From: an uncultured Geobacteraceae bacterium
Lineage (GTDB): Bacteria > Desulfobacterota > Desulfuromonadia > Geobacterales > Pseudopelobacteraceae
DNA length: 27,229 nt
NCBI GenBank assembly: GCA_903879825.1
Contig: CAIRND010000174.1
Coordinates: 1-27,229 of the forward strand
Direction of reading: 5' to 3'
Below are positions 8,078 through 15,489 of this stretch, piece by piece. Position 1 is the stretch's first letter. Every line of letters starts with the position of its first letter. The position numbers and the translations under genes were made by a program. A model generated the notes under the pieces. The model did no database searches. It was not told the DNA's origin and saw only the letters and a program-made list of their open reading frames with translations.

Positions 8078-8925
8078 GTCTGGGGAAAGTGACTTTATAT
8101 ATTCCGGCCTACAACGTGGGCAAGTATCTGGAGAGAGTTCTGTCCGGCGTCATGGAGCAGACCTATCATATAGAGGAGGTGCTTGTGATCGACGATGGCT
8201 CACTCGACAATACCTCCCACATTGCCACCAGATATGCATCTGGATGCAACAGATATTCGGTAAGGCTTGTGTCTCACAACAGCAACAAGGGACTTTCTGC
8301 CGCACGGAATACCGGCATTGCCGAATCCTGCACGGAATTCATTGCTTCGTTAGATGGAGACTGTGTGCCTGATCCCTTGTGGCTTGCTTCTCTCATGGGA
8401 AATTTTACAAACAAGAAGATCGCCGGAGTTGGAGGCAAACTGATTGAAGCAGAAATACACTGTATGGCAGACCGGTGGCGGCGCGCTCACATGATACAGG
8501 AATGGGGCACTTCGAGGAAGATCAATCCTGACTTTCTCTGCGGTCACAGTAATGTATTCCGCAGGGGAGCCCTGATAGAAGCAGGAGGCTACGACGAGCG
8601 ACTACGCACTAATGGCGAAGATTACTACATTTCTCGTGCGCTTTTTGCAAACGGCTACGATTTGGTTTATGAGCCAAAAGCATCCGTCAACCACCTAAAA
8701 ACTGACACGTTCGCTTCTATCATGAACACCGCATGGAAATATGGCCATTGGAATTTCAATCCATCTGCAACAAATGTATTTAATCACGGGTTAATGCATC
8801 TGTCCGAAGGCCTTGAATATCTTTGGTTTGATATAAGCAAATCACATTGGGATATTATACCAATAACCCTAGCATACCCGTTATGGCAATCCTGGAATGA
8901 TATAACTGATTGGCTGAAGAAATGA
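8074..8925 (+). CDS. GT2 family glycosyltransferase
   Basis: 283 residues from the ATG at 8074, overlapping the preceding stop (ATGA) with AGGA six bases upstream; an in-frame ATG at 8050 lies deeper in the upstream gene and has no such site. The GT-A fold is clear: VTLYIPAYNVGKYLERVL at the N-terminus, VLVIDDGSLDNTS (nucleotide-binding Asp residues), NKGLSAARNTGI, and the metal-binding DGD at 94-96 in SLDGDCVPDP. GGYDERLRTNGEDYYISRAL is the usual acceptor-side ED motif. The C-terminal 70 residues contain no obvious membrane segment. It should transfer a sugar from a nucleotide donor in the cytoplasm. Tight coupling to the B12-type radical SAM gene suggests both act on the same intermediate. 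Donor and acceptor are unknown. Confidence 0.87.
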   Translation: MSLGKVTLYIPAYNVGKYLERVLSGVMEQTYHIEEVLVIDDGSLDNTSHIATRYASGCNRYSVRLVSHNSNKGLSAARNTGIAESCTEFIASLDGDCVPDPLWLASLMGNFTNKKIAGVGGKLIEAEIHCMADRWRRAHMIQEWGTSRKINPDFLCGHSNVFRRGALIEAGGYDERLRTNGEDYYISRALFANGYDLVYEPKASVNHLKTDTFASIMNTAWKYGHWNFNPSATNVFNHGLMHLSEGLEYLWFDISKSHWDIIPITLAYPLWQSWNDITDWLKK

Positions 8926-8943
8926 GTAATTGAAGAGGTGTAT

Positions 8944-9795
8944 ATGAATACTGCGATAGCAACGCTGGCGATTGGTGACAAATATCTCAGGAATTTTAAC
9001 AGATATTGCCGCAAGCTCTGGAGCGCCTATGCCTCAAAATACGGATTTGACCTCATAGTCATAACTGAACCACTTGATTCCGGACAGAGAGCACGCTCAC
9101 GGAACCCAGCATGGCAAAAATGCCTTATCCTGTCATGTGAGGCTCTACGAAATTATGAACGAGTTATCTGGGTAGATTCTGATATAATAATAAACCCCGC
9201 AAGTCCGAATATCTGTTGTGAGGTTCCGCTTGACAAGATTGGTGCGGCCGATGCCTATGCGACACCCAATAGAGAGGATTACAGGGCAAACTTAGAACAG
9301 TCGTACCGATATTGGTCAAAGAACAATATCCCCTACATAAACAATCTGACTGCAGCTGACTTTCACAATAGCTTCGGTCTTGATTGTGATTTCGAATCGG
9401 TTGTCCAGACAGGCGTTCTTGTGATGTCGCCTAAATATCACAAGGAACTTATGGAGCACGTCTACTATTCATACGAGGATAAGGGAGAAAGTTTCTGGTG
9501 CTATGAAATGAGACCACTAAGTTATGAAATAATAAAAAGTAACTTAGAATTTTGGTTGTCACCTAAGTTCAATATGATATGGCCAGATATCAAGCAATCC
9601 GTCTACCCTTTTTTAAATTCAAAAACAAACTTTCTCTCAAATGTTTTAGATTTAATTAATATAAACACTAGATCTTCATTAATAACTAAATGTGCAACAA
9701 CAGCTTACCTAAATAACTATTTTCTCCACTTTGCTGCTTCCACCAATGAAATGAAATATGTAGATTCATCGATCACTTCCAAATTTGAGCTTTAA
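8944..9795 (+). CDS. Putative glycosyltransferase with DSD motif (nucleotide-diphospho-sugar transferase-like)
   Basis: 283 residues from the ATG at 8944, with AGAGG about six bases upstream; a GTG six bases earlier falls inside that ribosome-binding site. It does not look like GT2. The start NTAIATLAIGDKYLRNFNRY, then an AWQKCLILSCEAL helix leading into RVIWVDSDIIINP (DSD at 78-80), resembles the galactosyltransferase GMA12/MNN10 (GT34) and related nucleotide-diphospho-sugar transferase architecture, where the DxD binds metal and donor. This is a motif-level family guess. Base composition shifts within the gene: 29 of 60 G+C at 9001-9060 but 16 of 60 at 9661-9720, so the C-terminal third may have a different history. 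It is followed by about 70 AT-rich bases without a gene. Confidence 0.65.
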   Translation: MNTAIATLAIGDKYLRNFNRYCRKLWSAYASKYGFDLIVITEPLDSGQRARSRNPAWQKCLILSCEALRNYERVIWVDSDIIINPASPNICCEVPLDKIGAADAYATPNREDYRANLEQSYRYWSKNNIPYINNLTAADFHNSFGLDCDFESVVQTGVLVMSPKYHKELMEHVYYSYEDKGESFWCYEMRPLSYEIIKSNLEFWLSPKFNMIWPDIKQSVYPFLNSKTNFLSNVLDLININTRSSLITKCATTAYLNNYFLHFAASTNEMKYVDSSITSKFEL

Positions 9796-9864
9796 TTTTT
9801 TTCTTCGTCACTAAATATATACATGCCATTTTAGTTGAAAAATATGTACGTTGAGGCACCAATA

Positions 9865-10785
9865 ATGAATTTGGCACCCATAACTCTTTTTACCTACAAC
9901 CGATGCTGGCACACCAAGCAGACAGTCGAGGCGCTTGCAAAAAACGAGCTTGCTTCGAAAAGCGAACTATTTGTTTACTCTGATGGACCTAAGACTGAGT
10001 CTGACAGGAAACAAGTTGAGTCTACTAGAACGTACCTAAAATCGATCACCGGCTTCAAATCGGTGACCATTTTAGAAAGTGAAAAGAACATAAGCTGTGC
10101 AAGATCCATCATCAGTGGTGTCACTGAGATCGTCAACAGGTTTGGACAGATTATTGTGCTAGAGGATGACATGGTTACAGCACCTCACTTTCTCCGGTAT
10201 ATGAATGAGGCGCTTGATTATTACCGAGATGAAGATCGGGTTATCTGCATTCACGGTTATCTCTATCCTGTGAAAAGTAAACTTCCTGAAACTTTTTTAC
10301 TCAAAGGTGCCGATAACTGGGGATGGGCCACATGGAAAAGAGGTTGGGATCTATTCGAGCCAGACGGGCAGAAATTATTGAACGAATTGACTGTTAGGGG
10401 CATGACACGTGAACTCGATTCTTACGATTATATACGGATGCTCAAAGAACAAATCGCAGGGGCAATCGATGCATGGGATATCCAGTGGTATATATCCGCA
10501 CTTCTTAATAACAAGCTGACACTTTTCCCAGGCAAATCACTGGTTCAAAATATAGGCCACGATTGTAGTGGTACCCATTGCGAAACAACTGATCTTTTTT
10601 CTGTCGAGCTTAGTAAGATTCCTATTAATATCTCTCTGATCAAAATTGAAGAAAATTTGCTTGCAAAAAAAACAATTGGAGATTTTCGAAAATCAACCAT
10701 ACCCAGCTTTACACTGAGTCTTATCAGAAAAATTAGAGTGCTGGCTCAACTGATTTTCTTCTACGATCGAAAAATAAGTTCATAA
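9865..10785 (+). CDS. Glycosyltransferase, GNT-I/GT2-like
   Basis: 306 residues from the ATG at 9865, chosen because GAGG lies eight bases upstream; in-frame TTG (9835) and ATG (9844) have only poor sites. The protein starts APITLFTYNRCWHTKQTVEA, has FVYSDGPK, then a long helix ending in a putative metal-binding EDD (100-102) within VLEDDMVTAPHFLRYMNEAL. This last motif is close to that of GNT-I-like (GT13) enzymes and of bacterial proteins annotated 'glycosyltransferase family 2'. GADNWGWATWKRGWD (about 146-160) and WDIQWYISALLNNKLTLFPG are further conserved-looking blocks of the bacterial group. It is probably cytoplasmic and uses a nucleotide sugar; the sugar cannot be predicted. AT content rises towards its 3' end. 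Confidence 0.72.
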   Translation: MNLAPITLFTYNRCWHTKQTVEALAKNELASKSELFVYSDGPKTESDRKQVESTRTYLKSITGFKSVTILESEKNISCARSIISGVTEIVNRFGQIIVLEDDMVTAPHFLRYMNEALDYYRDEDRVICIHGYLYPVKSKLPETFLLKGADNWGWATWKRGWDLFEPDGQKLLNELTVRGMTRELDSYDYIRMLKEQIAGAIDAWDIQWYISALLNNKLTLFPGKSLVQNIGHDCSGTHCETTDLFSVELSKIPINISLIKIEENLLAKKTIGDFRKSTIPSFTLSLIRKIRVLAQLIFFYDRKISS

Positions 10786-10805
10786 TGACGTAAGGTAAAC
10801 AAACT

Positions 10806-11855
10806 ATGAGCAGGAAACTGGCTGAATATTATAATAAATTTGCCTTGCTAGGTAACAAGCTACTTTCTAACCGTAAATCTAATCATGCACTTGAACATAT
10901 GAGATCAATACTAATTAAAAGGCCACTTGATATAAATATCGAGACGACAAATTATTGTCCAATGGAATGTGTTTTTTGTCCAAATCATAAAAGAAAACGT
11001 CCAAAAAAAAACATGGATATGAGCTTATTTAATAAGGTCTGTAAAAATTTCTATGAGATTGGAGGAGGCGCTGTTGGCATTTGTTCAATGCAGTCCGATA
11101 TATTTTCAGACGTTCTATTAATGGATCGACTGCGAGAAATCAGTAAATATAAAAATGTATTTCAATTATATACAACAACAAATTTAGTTGGTGCCTCAAG
11201 ACTTAATGATGATGATTTAAAGTTTTTTTTACAACAATTTGATTATTTGGAGATTTCTCTTGGCGGGTTAACTAGAGAAGACTACAGAATAATGTTCGGA
11301 GTAGATGCATTTGATACTGTTATGAAGCAACTTTTTAGAATCAAAGAAATGGCTAAGTATTATGAGATTAATATTATGTTTGACTTGAGTATTCGAACCC
11401 ACGATAAAAATAAAATATTGAAAAATGATCTACTTGCCAAGTTAAAACAAGCCTATGCAATTTTAAACATAAAAGATAGCTTTTTTTATTGGGGCGGGCT
11501 AATAGCACAGTCTGATTTGCCTGACGGTGCAAGATTAGAAACCGTCGATAACTCTTTGATACGAAAGGATTGTATTATACCTTGGTCAACACTAAGTGTA
11601 AATGTTAATGGTTCTGTTGTCGGTTGTGGCTGTGTTGATTGGGAAGCACGTCATATAATTGGAGACATGAATTCACATCGAATTGAGGATATCTGGGATG
11701 GCAATTTAGCAAAAAAATTTAGAACTGCATTTTCAGAAAATAATATTTCCGAACTTTGCAGATATTGCTCATTGTACACACAAATGGATAAAACGCTATC
11801 CCGACACATTCTTCATAAATACAAACCATCCGATGGACTATATTATAAGCAATAA
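10806..11855 (+). CDS. Radical SAM/SPASM domain protein
   Basis: 349 residues. The SAM/[4Fe-4S] motif is TTNYCPMECVFCPNH with Cys 51, 55 and 58. The C-terminal SPASM-type domain starts at Cys 256 (CIIPWSTLSVNVNGSVVGCGC, further Cys at 274 and 276), continues through GDMNSHRIEDIW and closes with CRYC at 318-321, enough ligands for at least one auxiliary Fe-S cluster. SPASM enzymes act on peptides, proteins and small molecules including amino sugars (BtrN). Genes of this kind are common in surface-glycan clusters, but their chemistry there is unknown. TAAGGT precedes the ATG. This is the most AT-rich gene of the window (16 of 60 G+C at 11161-11220) and contains A9 (11003-11011) and T8 (11223-11230) runs that keep the frame intact, suggesting recent acquisition from a lower-GC source. 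Confidence 0.82.
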   Translation: MSRKLAEYYNKFALLGNKLLSNRKSNHALEHMRSILIKRPLDINIETTNYCPMECVFCPNHKRKRPKKNMDMSLFNKVCKNFYEIGGGAVGICSMQSDIFSDVLLMDRLREISKYKNVFQLYTTTNLVGASRLNDDDLKFFLQQFDYLEISLGGLTREDYRIMFGVDAFDTVMKQLFRIKEMAKYYEINIMFDLSIRTHDKNKILKNDLLAKLKQAYAILNIKDSFFYWGGLIAQSDLPDGARLETVDNSLIRKDCIIPWSTLSVNVNGSVVGCGCVDWEARHIIGDMNSHRIEDIWDGNLAKKFRTAFSENNISELCRYCSLYTQMDKTLSRHILHKYKPSDGLYYKQ

Positions 11856-11859
11856 TAAG

Positions 11860-11955
11860 ATGTTGACCAAAATTGTAGGCACAACATTTCACGTAAATGA
11901 TGCAGATAGGCCCTTTGATTTTAATGCAGTAATTACTTGGAAAGGATACTTCTAG
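11860..11955 (+). CDS. Small ORF overlapping the cupin start, unknown (possibly a remnant)
   Basis: ATG at 11860 opens a 31-codon frame (begins MLTKIVGTTF, ends VITWKGYF) whose TAG at 11953-11955 shares one base with the GTG start of the cupin gene (TAGTG). The AAAGGA used by the cupin lies inside its last codons, the layout expected for translational coupling. The start has only a weak site (TAAG). I recognise no domain. It could be a short leader peptide, the stub of a gene lost when the AT-rich segment arrived, or chance. Confidence 0.25.
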   Translation: MLTKIVGTTFHVNDADRPFDFNAVITWKGYF

Positions 11956-12374
11956 TGATTGAAAAAATATGTAATAATGGCCAACTTCTCGCTATAATCG
12001 TGCGACATACTTTTCGCGAACAAGGCGTACATTTTTTTACCTCAAGTGATCTTTCTCAACAACTTGCATACATGCATCATCATGCTGGGAAAAAGATATC
12101 ACCCCATTTGCACAACCCCATTGTACGGGAAGTACATTATACCCAAGAAGTTTTATTCATCCGGAGTGGTAAACTGAGAGTTGACTTCTACGACGAAGAA
12201 AAACATTACCTGAAAAGCCGAGTTCTCGAGGGTGGAGATACGATCCTCTTGGCCAGTGGCGGACACGGCTTTGAAATTTTGGAAGAATTAGAAATGTTTG
12301 AAGTAAAGCAAGGCCCTTATGCCGGAGACATGGACAAGACCTTGTTCCCTGCTGCAAAAATTGATTTAGGCTGA
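11955..12374 (+). CDS. Cupin-domain protein of sugar-biosynthesis type
   Basis: 139 residues from the GTG at 11955, with AAAGGA eight bases upstream; a TTG at 11937 in the same frame is less likely because it precedes that site. The fold is a single small cupin. Motif 1 spans HHHAGKKISPHLHN through EVLFIRSGKLRVDFYD, and motif 2 is GDTILLASGGHGFEIL, giving His and Glu residues able to hold a metal. The protein ends shortly after KQGPYAGDMDKT. It lies four bases before a DegT-type aminotransferase. Small cupins next to such genes include 3,4-ketoisomerases (FdtA, WxcM-like) and epimerase-like proteins acting on dTDP-keto sugars. This one has the cupin pattern but not enough recognisable family text for a specific reaction. 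A role in isomerising a keto sugar before amination, or an accessory or sensory role, are both possible. Confidence 0.7.
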   Translation: MIEKICNNGQLLAIIVRHTFREQGVHFFTSSDLSQQLAYMHHHAGKKISPHLHNPIVREVHYTQEVLFIRSGKLRVDFYDEEKHYLKSRVLEGGDTILLASGGHGFEILEELEMFEVKQGPYAGDMDKTLFPAAKIDLG

Positions 12375-12377
12375 TAC

Positions 12378-13487
12378 ATGATTCCCGTCAATGAGCCACT
12401 ATTTACCGGCAATGAAAAAAAATACCTTAACGAATGTGTTGATACTGGCTGGATTTCCTCTGAAGGTCCCTTCGTACAGCAATTTGAGAAACAAATGGCG
12501 GCAGCTGTCGGGCGGCGACACGGCATAGCGGTCTCAAACGGCACTGTGGCGCTAGAGGCTGCCGTAGCCGCTCTTGAACTGATGCCCGGTGATGAAGTAA
12601 TCATGCCGTCCTTTACCATAATCTCCTGCGCAGCCGCTCTGATACGTCGGGGATGTGTGCCGGTGCTCATTGACAGTGATCCTGTCACCTGGAATATAGA
12701 CGTTACCAAGATCGAATCCAGAATCACGGTAAAAACCAAAGCCGTCTTGGTCGTTCATATTTATGGATTGCCGGTCGATATGGATCCAATTCTGGCGCTT
12801 GCAGCTCAGTATGGCTTAAAAATAATCGAAGATGCTGCCGAGATGCTCGGCCAGACGTATCGAGACCGACCCTGCGGCAGCTTCGGCGACATAAGCACTC
12901 TCAGTTTTTACCCCAACAAGCACGTAACGACCGGAGAGGGAGGAATGATTTTGACCGATGACGACCATCTGGCAGAACGCTGTCGTTCGCTTCGCAACCT
13001 CTGTTTCCAGCAGGGCAAGCGCTTCGTGCATGAGGAACTCGGTTATAACTTCCGTATGACCAACCTTCAGGCGGCCCTTGGGGTTGCTCAACTTGAACGT
13101 CTGCAGGAATCCGTCACCCGCAAAAGACATATGGGGCAAAAATACTCAGAATTTTTGAATGGGGTTGAAGGTTTGGCGTTGATGCCTCCCAAAATGCCAT
13201 ATGCAGACAATATCTACTGGGTCTACGGCCTGGTGTTGAATGATGAAGTGCCGTTCGAAGCTGAAGAGGCAATGCGCCGTCTGGGATTGTTGGGAATCGG
13301 TACCCGTCCTTTCTTTTGGCCCATGCATGAGCAGCCGGTCCTTCAGAAAATGGGATTTTTCACTCATGAACATTATCCTGTATCGGAGCGTCTGGCTCGG
13401 CGGGGCTTCTATGTCCCAAGTGGTTTAGCACTCACTGATGATCAGATGACTAAAGTAGCAGAAGCGATCAAGAGTTTACTGGAATAA
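12378..13487 (+). CDS. DegT/DnrJ/EryC1/StrS aminotransferase, GDP-perosamine synthase-like
   Basis: 369 residues, a typical length. Family motifs in order: MIPVNEPLFTGNEKKYL, CVDTGWISSEGPFV (20-33), AVSNGTVALEAA, PGDEVIMPSFT, then IIEDAAEMLG (149-158) with the PLP-ring Asp, and SFYPNKHVTTGEGGM with the PLP-binding Lys at 181. GYNFRMTNLQAALGVAQL follows. The opening motif and the tract around Lys181 are closest, to my recognition, to the GDP-perosamine (4-amino-4,6-dideoxymannose) synthases PerA/RfbE, but substrate assignment within this family is unreliable. It uses PLP and glutamate to aminate a keto nucleotide sugar. No GDP-mannose or dTDP-glucose dehydratase is present in the window, so the keto sugar must be made from genes elsewhere. 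It sits between the cupin and a methyltransferase, which suggests an amino-sugar cassette. Confidence 0.88.
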   Translation: MIPVNEPLFTGNEKKYLNECVDTGWISSEGPFVQQFEKQMAAAVGRRHGIAVSNGTVALEAAVAALELMPGDEVIMPSFTIISCAAALIRRGCVPVLIDSDPVTWNIDVTKIESRITVKTKAVLVVHIYGLPVDMDPILALAAQYGLKIIEDAAEMLGQTYRDRPCGSFGDISTLSFYPNKHVTTGEGGMILTDDDHLAERCRSLRNLCFQQGKRFVHEELGYNFRMTNLQAALGVAQLERLQESVTRKRHMGQKYSEFLNGVEGLALMPPKMPYADNIYWVYGLVLNDEVPFEAEEAMRRLGLLGIGTRPFFWPMHEQPVLQKMGFFTHEHYPVSERLARRGFYVPSGLALTDDQMTKVAEAIKSLLE

Positions 13488-13511
13488 TCTTCACGTTAAT
13501 GGGGACAAAAC

Positions 13512-14276
13512 ATGTCTGTATTCGGCGACTACTCCCGCTATTACAACCTTCTCTACAAAGACAAGGATTATGCCGGCGAGTCAAAATATGTTGATAGTCT
13601 CATCAGGAAGCATCTGGCGGGAGCAAAAAGCATTCTTGATCTTGGCTGCGGCACGGGAAGACACGATATTCTACTCGTCGATTCCGGTTATGAGGTAACC
13701 GGTGTGGATCAGTCTGAAGAAATGCTCTCTATAGCCACCACTCAGTGTGCGACCAACAACATTTCCCCTTCGGCACTCAACTTTCATCAGGGGGACATCA
13801 GGGCCATTCGTCTCGAAAACACCTTCGATGTGGTAGTTTCTCTCTTTCATGTGATGAGCTACCAGATCAGCAATGAAGACCTTGCTGCCGCCTTTGCTAC
13901 TGCCAGATATCACCTGAAGCCGGGCGGAATATTTATCTTCGACTGCTGGTACGGTCCAGCGGTACTGACAGATCGGCCTGTTGTACGTATCAAACGGTTG
14001 GAAGACAACGCCATTTCAGTCACTCGACTGGCTGAACCGGTGATGCATCCAAATGCAAATATGGTCGATATAAATTATCATGTCCTTGTCAGAGATAAAA
14101 CTAGTGGTGCTGTAGAGGAACTGAAGGAAACACACCGAATGCGCTATTTGTTCAGGCCGGAGTTGGAACTTCTCCTGCACGGGGCAGGGATGACCATAAC
14201 TGACTCAGCGGAATGGATGACAGATAGGCAACCCGGTTACGATACCTGGGGAGTCTGCTTCGTCGTACAGGGATAA
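13512..14276 (+). CDS. Class I SAM-dependent methyltransferase, amino-sugar N-methyltransferase-like
   Basis: 254 residues with a Rossmann methyltransferase core. Motif I is ILDLGCGTG (41-49), followed by VTGVDQSEEML with the acidic residue that binds the SAM ribose, then FHQGDIRAI, FDVVVSLFHVMSY and KPGGIFIFDCWYG. The N-terminus FGDYSRYYNLLYKDKDYAGE and the C-terminal beta-rich region resemble the TylM1/DesVI-type enzymes that N-methylate amino groups of nucleotide amino sugars. Directly following an aminotransferase, N-methylation of the newly made amino sugar is the best guess; O-methylation is not excluded. GGGGAC precedes the ATG and the gap after the aminotransferase is 24 bases. The SAM-methyltransferase call is firm and the substrate is inferred. 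Confidence 0.82.
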   Translation: MSVFGDYSRYYNLLYKDKDYAGESKYVDSLIRKHLAGAKSILDLGCGTGRHDILLVDSGYEVTGVDQSEEMLSIATTQCATNNISPSALNFHQGDIRAIRLENTFDVVVSLFHVMSYQISNEDLAAAFATARYHLKPGGIFIFDCWYGPAVLTDRPVVRIKRLEDNAISVTRLAEPVMHPNANMVDINYHVLVRDKTSGAVEELKETHRMRYLFRPELELLLHGAGMTITDSAEWMTDRQPGYDTWGVCFVVQG

Positions 14277-14303
14277 TTCTATTTTATTGGGGAGTTTTTT
14301 ATA

Positions 14304-15488
14304 ATGAAAGTTGGTTTTTTCATTGGTGCGTTAAAGAAGGAGATTGGAGGGAGCTACACCTTTCTGGAGAGCCTTCTGCGTTCTTTTGACTCCGTTGAAA
14401 CTACTCATGAAATTATCGTTTTTTATTACGGTGACCACAAGCCGTCAGGCTTTTCGAATCAAATAAGCTTTGTTTCACTATCCAGTGGCCGCAAGCTTGA
14501 ATGGATCGTGCAAAAAGGGGTTTCATTTCTTTCTTCAAAGAGAACCAGTACGCTTCAACTGGCAGCCGATTATTTTCGAATTGAACTCCTATGGTTTTTT
14601 TCCACCGACTTTGTCCCGGTCGATACACCATACATTTGCAGCGTTCTCGATCTGGAATACCGGGCGCACCCTTTTTTTCCTGAAGTTGGCACTATTGACC
14701 GCTGGCTGGCAATTGATAATTTATTTACACCGATGATTCAGCGCGCAGCGTACATAATGAGTGGTACCGCTACGGGGAAAGAACAGATAGTTAATTATTT
14801 TAAGGCTGACGGGAGAAGGGTCAGGGTAATTCCGTTTCCGGTGGCACCCTTTGCCATTGAGCAAAAGTCACCACCTTCACTTCACACCCAGAAAAAGTCC
14901 GAACAAAAACCGTATCTTTTCTATCCCGCGCAATTCTGGCCGCACAAAAACCATATTGTTCTACTCCACGCGTTGAAACTGATTCGCGACAAATACGGGT
15001 TGGATTTTGACCTTGTCTTATGCGGATCGGATAAGGGAAACCTTTCATACATTAAGAGGAAGTGCCAGGAATTCGGGTTGGAGTCCCATGTTCGTTTTTT
15101 GGGCTTTGTCTCAAGAGAAGAGCTGTATGAGCTCTATTTATACGCATTTGCTCTGGTTTTCCCCTCCATGTTCGGCCCTGACAACCTCCCCCCGCTTGAA
15201 GCATTTGCCATCGGTTGTCCCGTTGTTGCCGCAAGATTGACCGGCGCCGAAGACCAATTGAGAGATAACGTTCTGTATTTCGATCCGCTTTGCGAAGAAG
15301 AAATCGCCACAGCAGTGCTGCAATTGCGTCAGAATCCTGATTTACGTGCCCACCTCATCGAAAAGGGAAAAGCCAGAGCAGCCAATTGGACGGCAACCGA
15401 TTACTTACGGGAAATTATAACTATCTTCGATGAGTTTGAAAAATATCGACGCTGTTGGAGCAGATCTGAAAAATTCGTGTTGAACTGA
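14304..15488 (+). CDS. GT4 family glycosyltransferase (variant EX7E)
   Basis: 394 residues in a GT-B layout. The N-terminal domain starts MKVGFFIGALKKEIGGSYTF, with the Gly-rich acceptor-side loop and a C-S-V-L-D-L-E-Y strand around 113. The C-terminal domain has KPYLFYPAQFWPHKNHIVLL, LVLCGSDKG, VRFLGFVSREELYELY, FALVFPSMFGPDNLPPLEAF and GCPVVAARLTG. In the EX7E donor motif the first Glu is replaced by Gly (GPDNLPPLE). I recall this FGP-x-NLPPLEA form from other GT4 proteins, so it is probably a subfamily trait rather than damage. A good GGGGAG precedes the ATG. It should be a retaining enzyme acting on the cytoplasmic face; donor unknown. Confidence 0.85.
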   Translation: MKVGFFIGALKKEIGGSYTFLESLLRSFDSVETTHEIIVFYYGDHKPSGFSNQISFVSLSSGRKLEWIVQKGVSFLSSKRTSTLQLAADYFRIELLWFFSTDFVPVDTPYICSVLDLEYRAHPFFPEVGTIDRWLAIDNLFTPMIQRAAYIMSGTATGKEQIVNYFKADGRRVRVIPFPVAPFAIEQKSPPSLHTQKKSEQKPYLFYPAQFWPHKNHIVLLHALKLIRDKYGLDFDLVLCGSDKGNLSYIKRKCQEFGLESHVRFLGFVSREELYELYLYAFALVFPSMFGPDNLPPLEAFAIGCPVVAARLTGAEDQLRDNVLYFDPLCEEEIATAVLQLRQNPDLRAHLIEKGKARAANWTATDYLREIITIFDEFEKYRRCWSRSEKFVLN

Positions 15489-15489
15489 T

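Noticed and set aside
11860..11955. Resemblance of the small ORF to the start of a HIRAN domain
   Set aside because: A few residues match (KIVGTTF, FDFNAV), but 31 residues are far too short and the glycan context gives no support.
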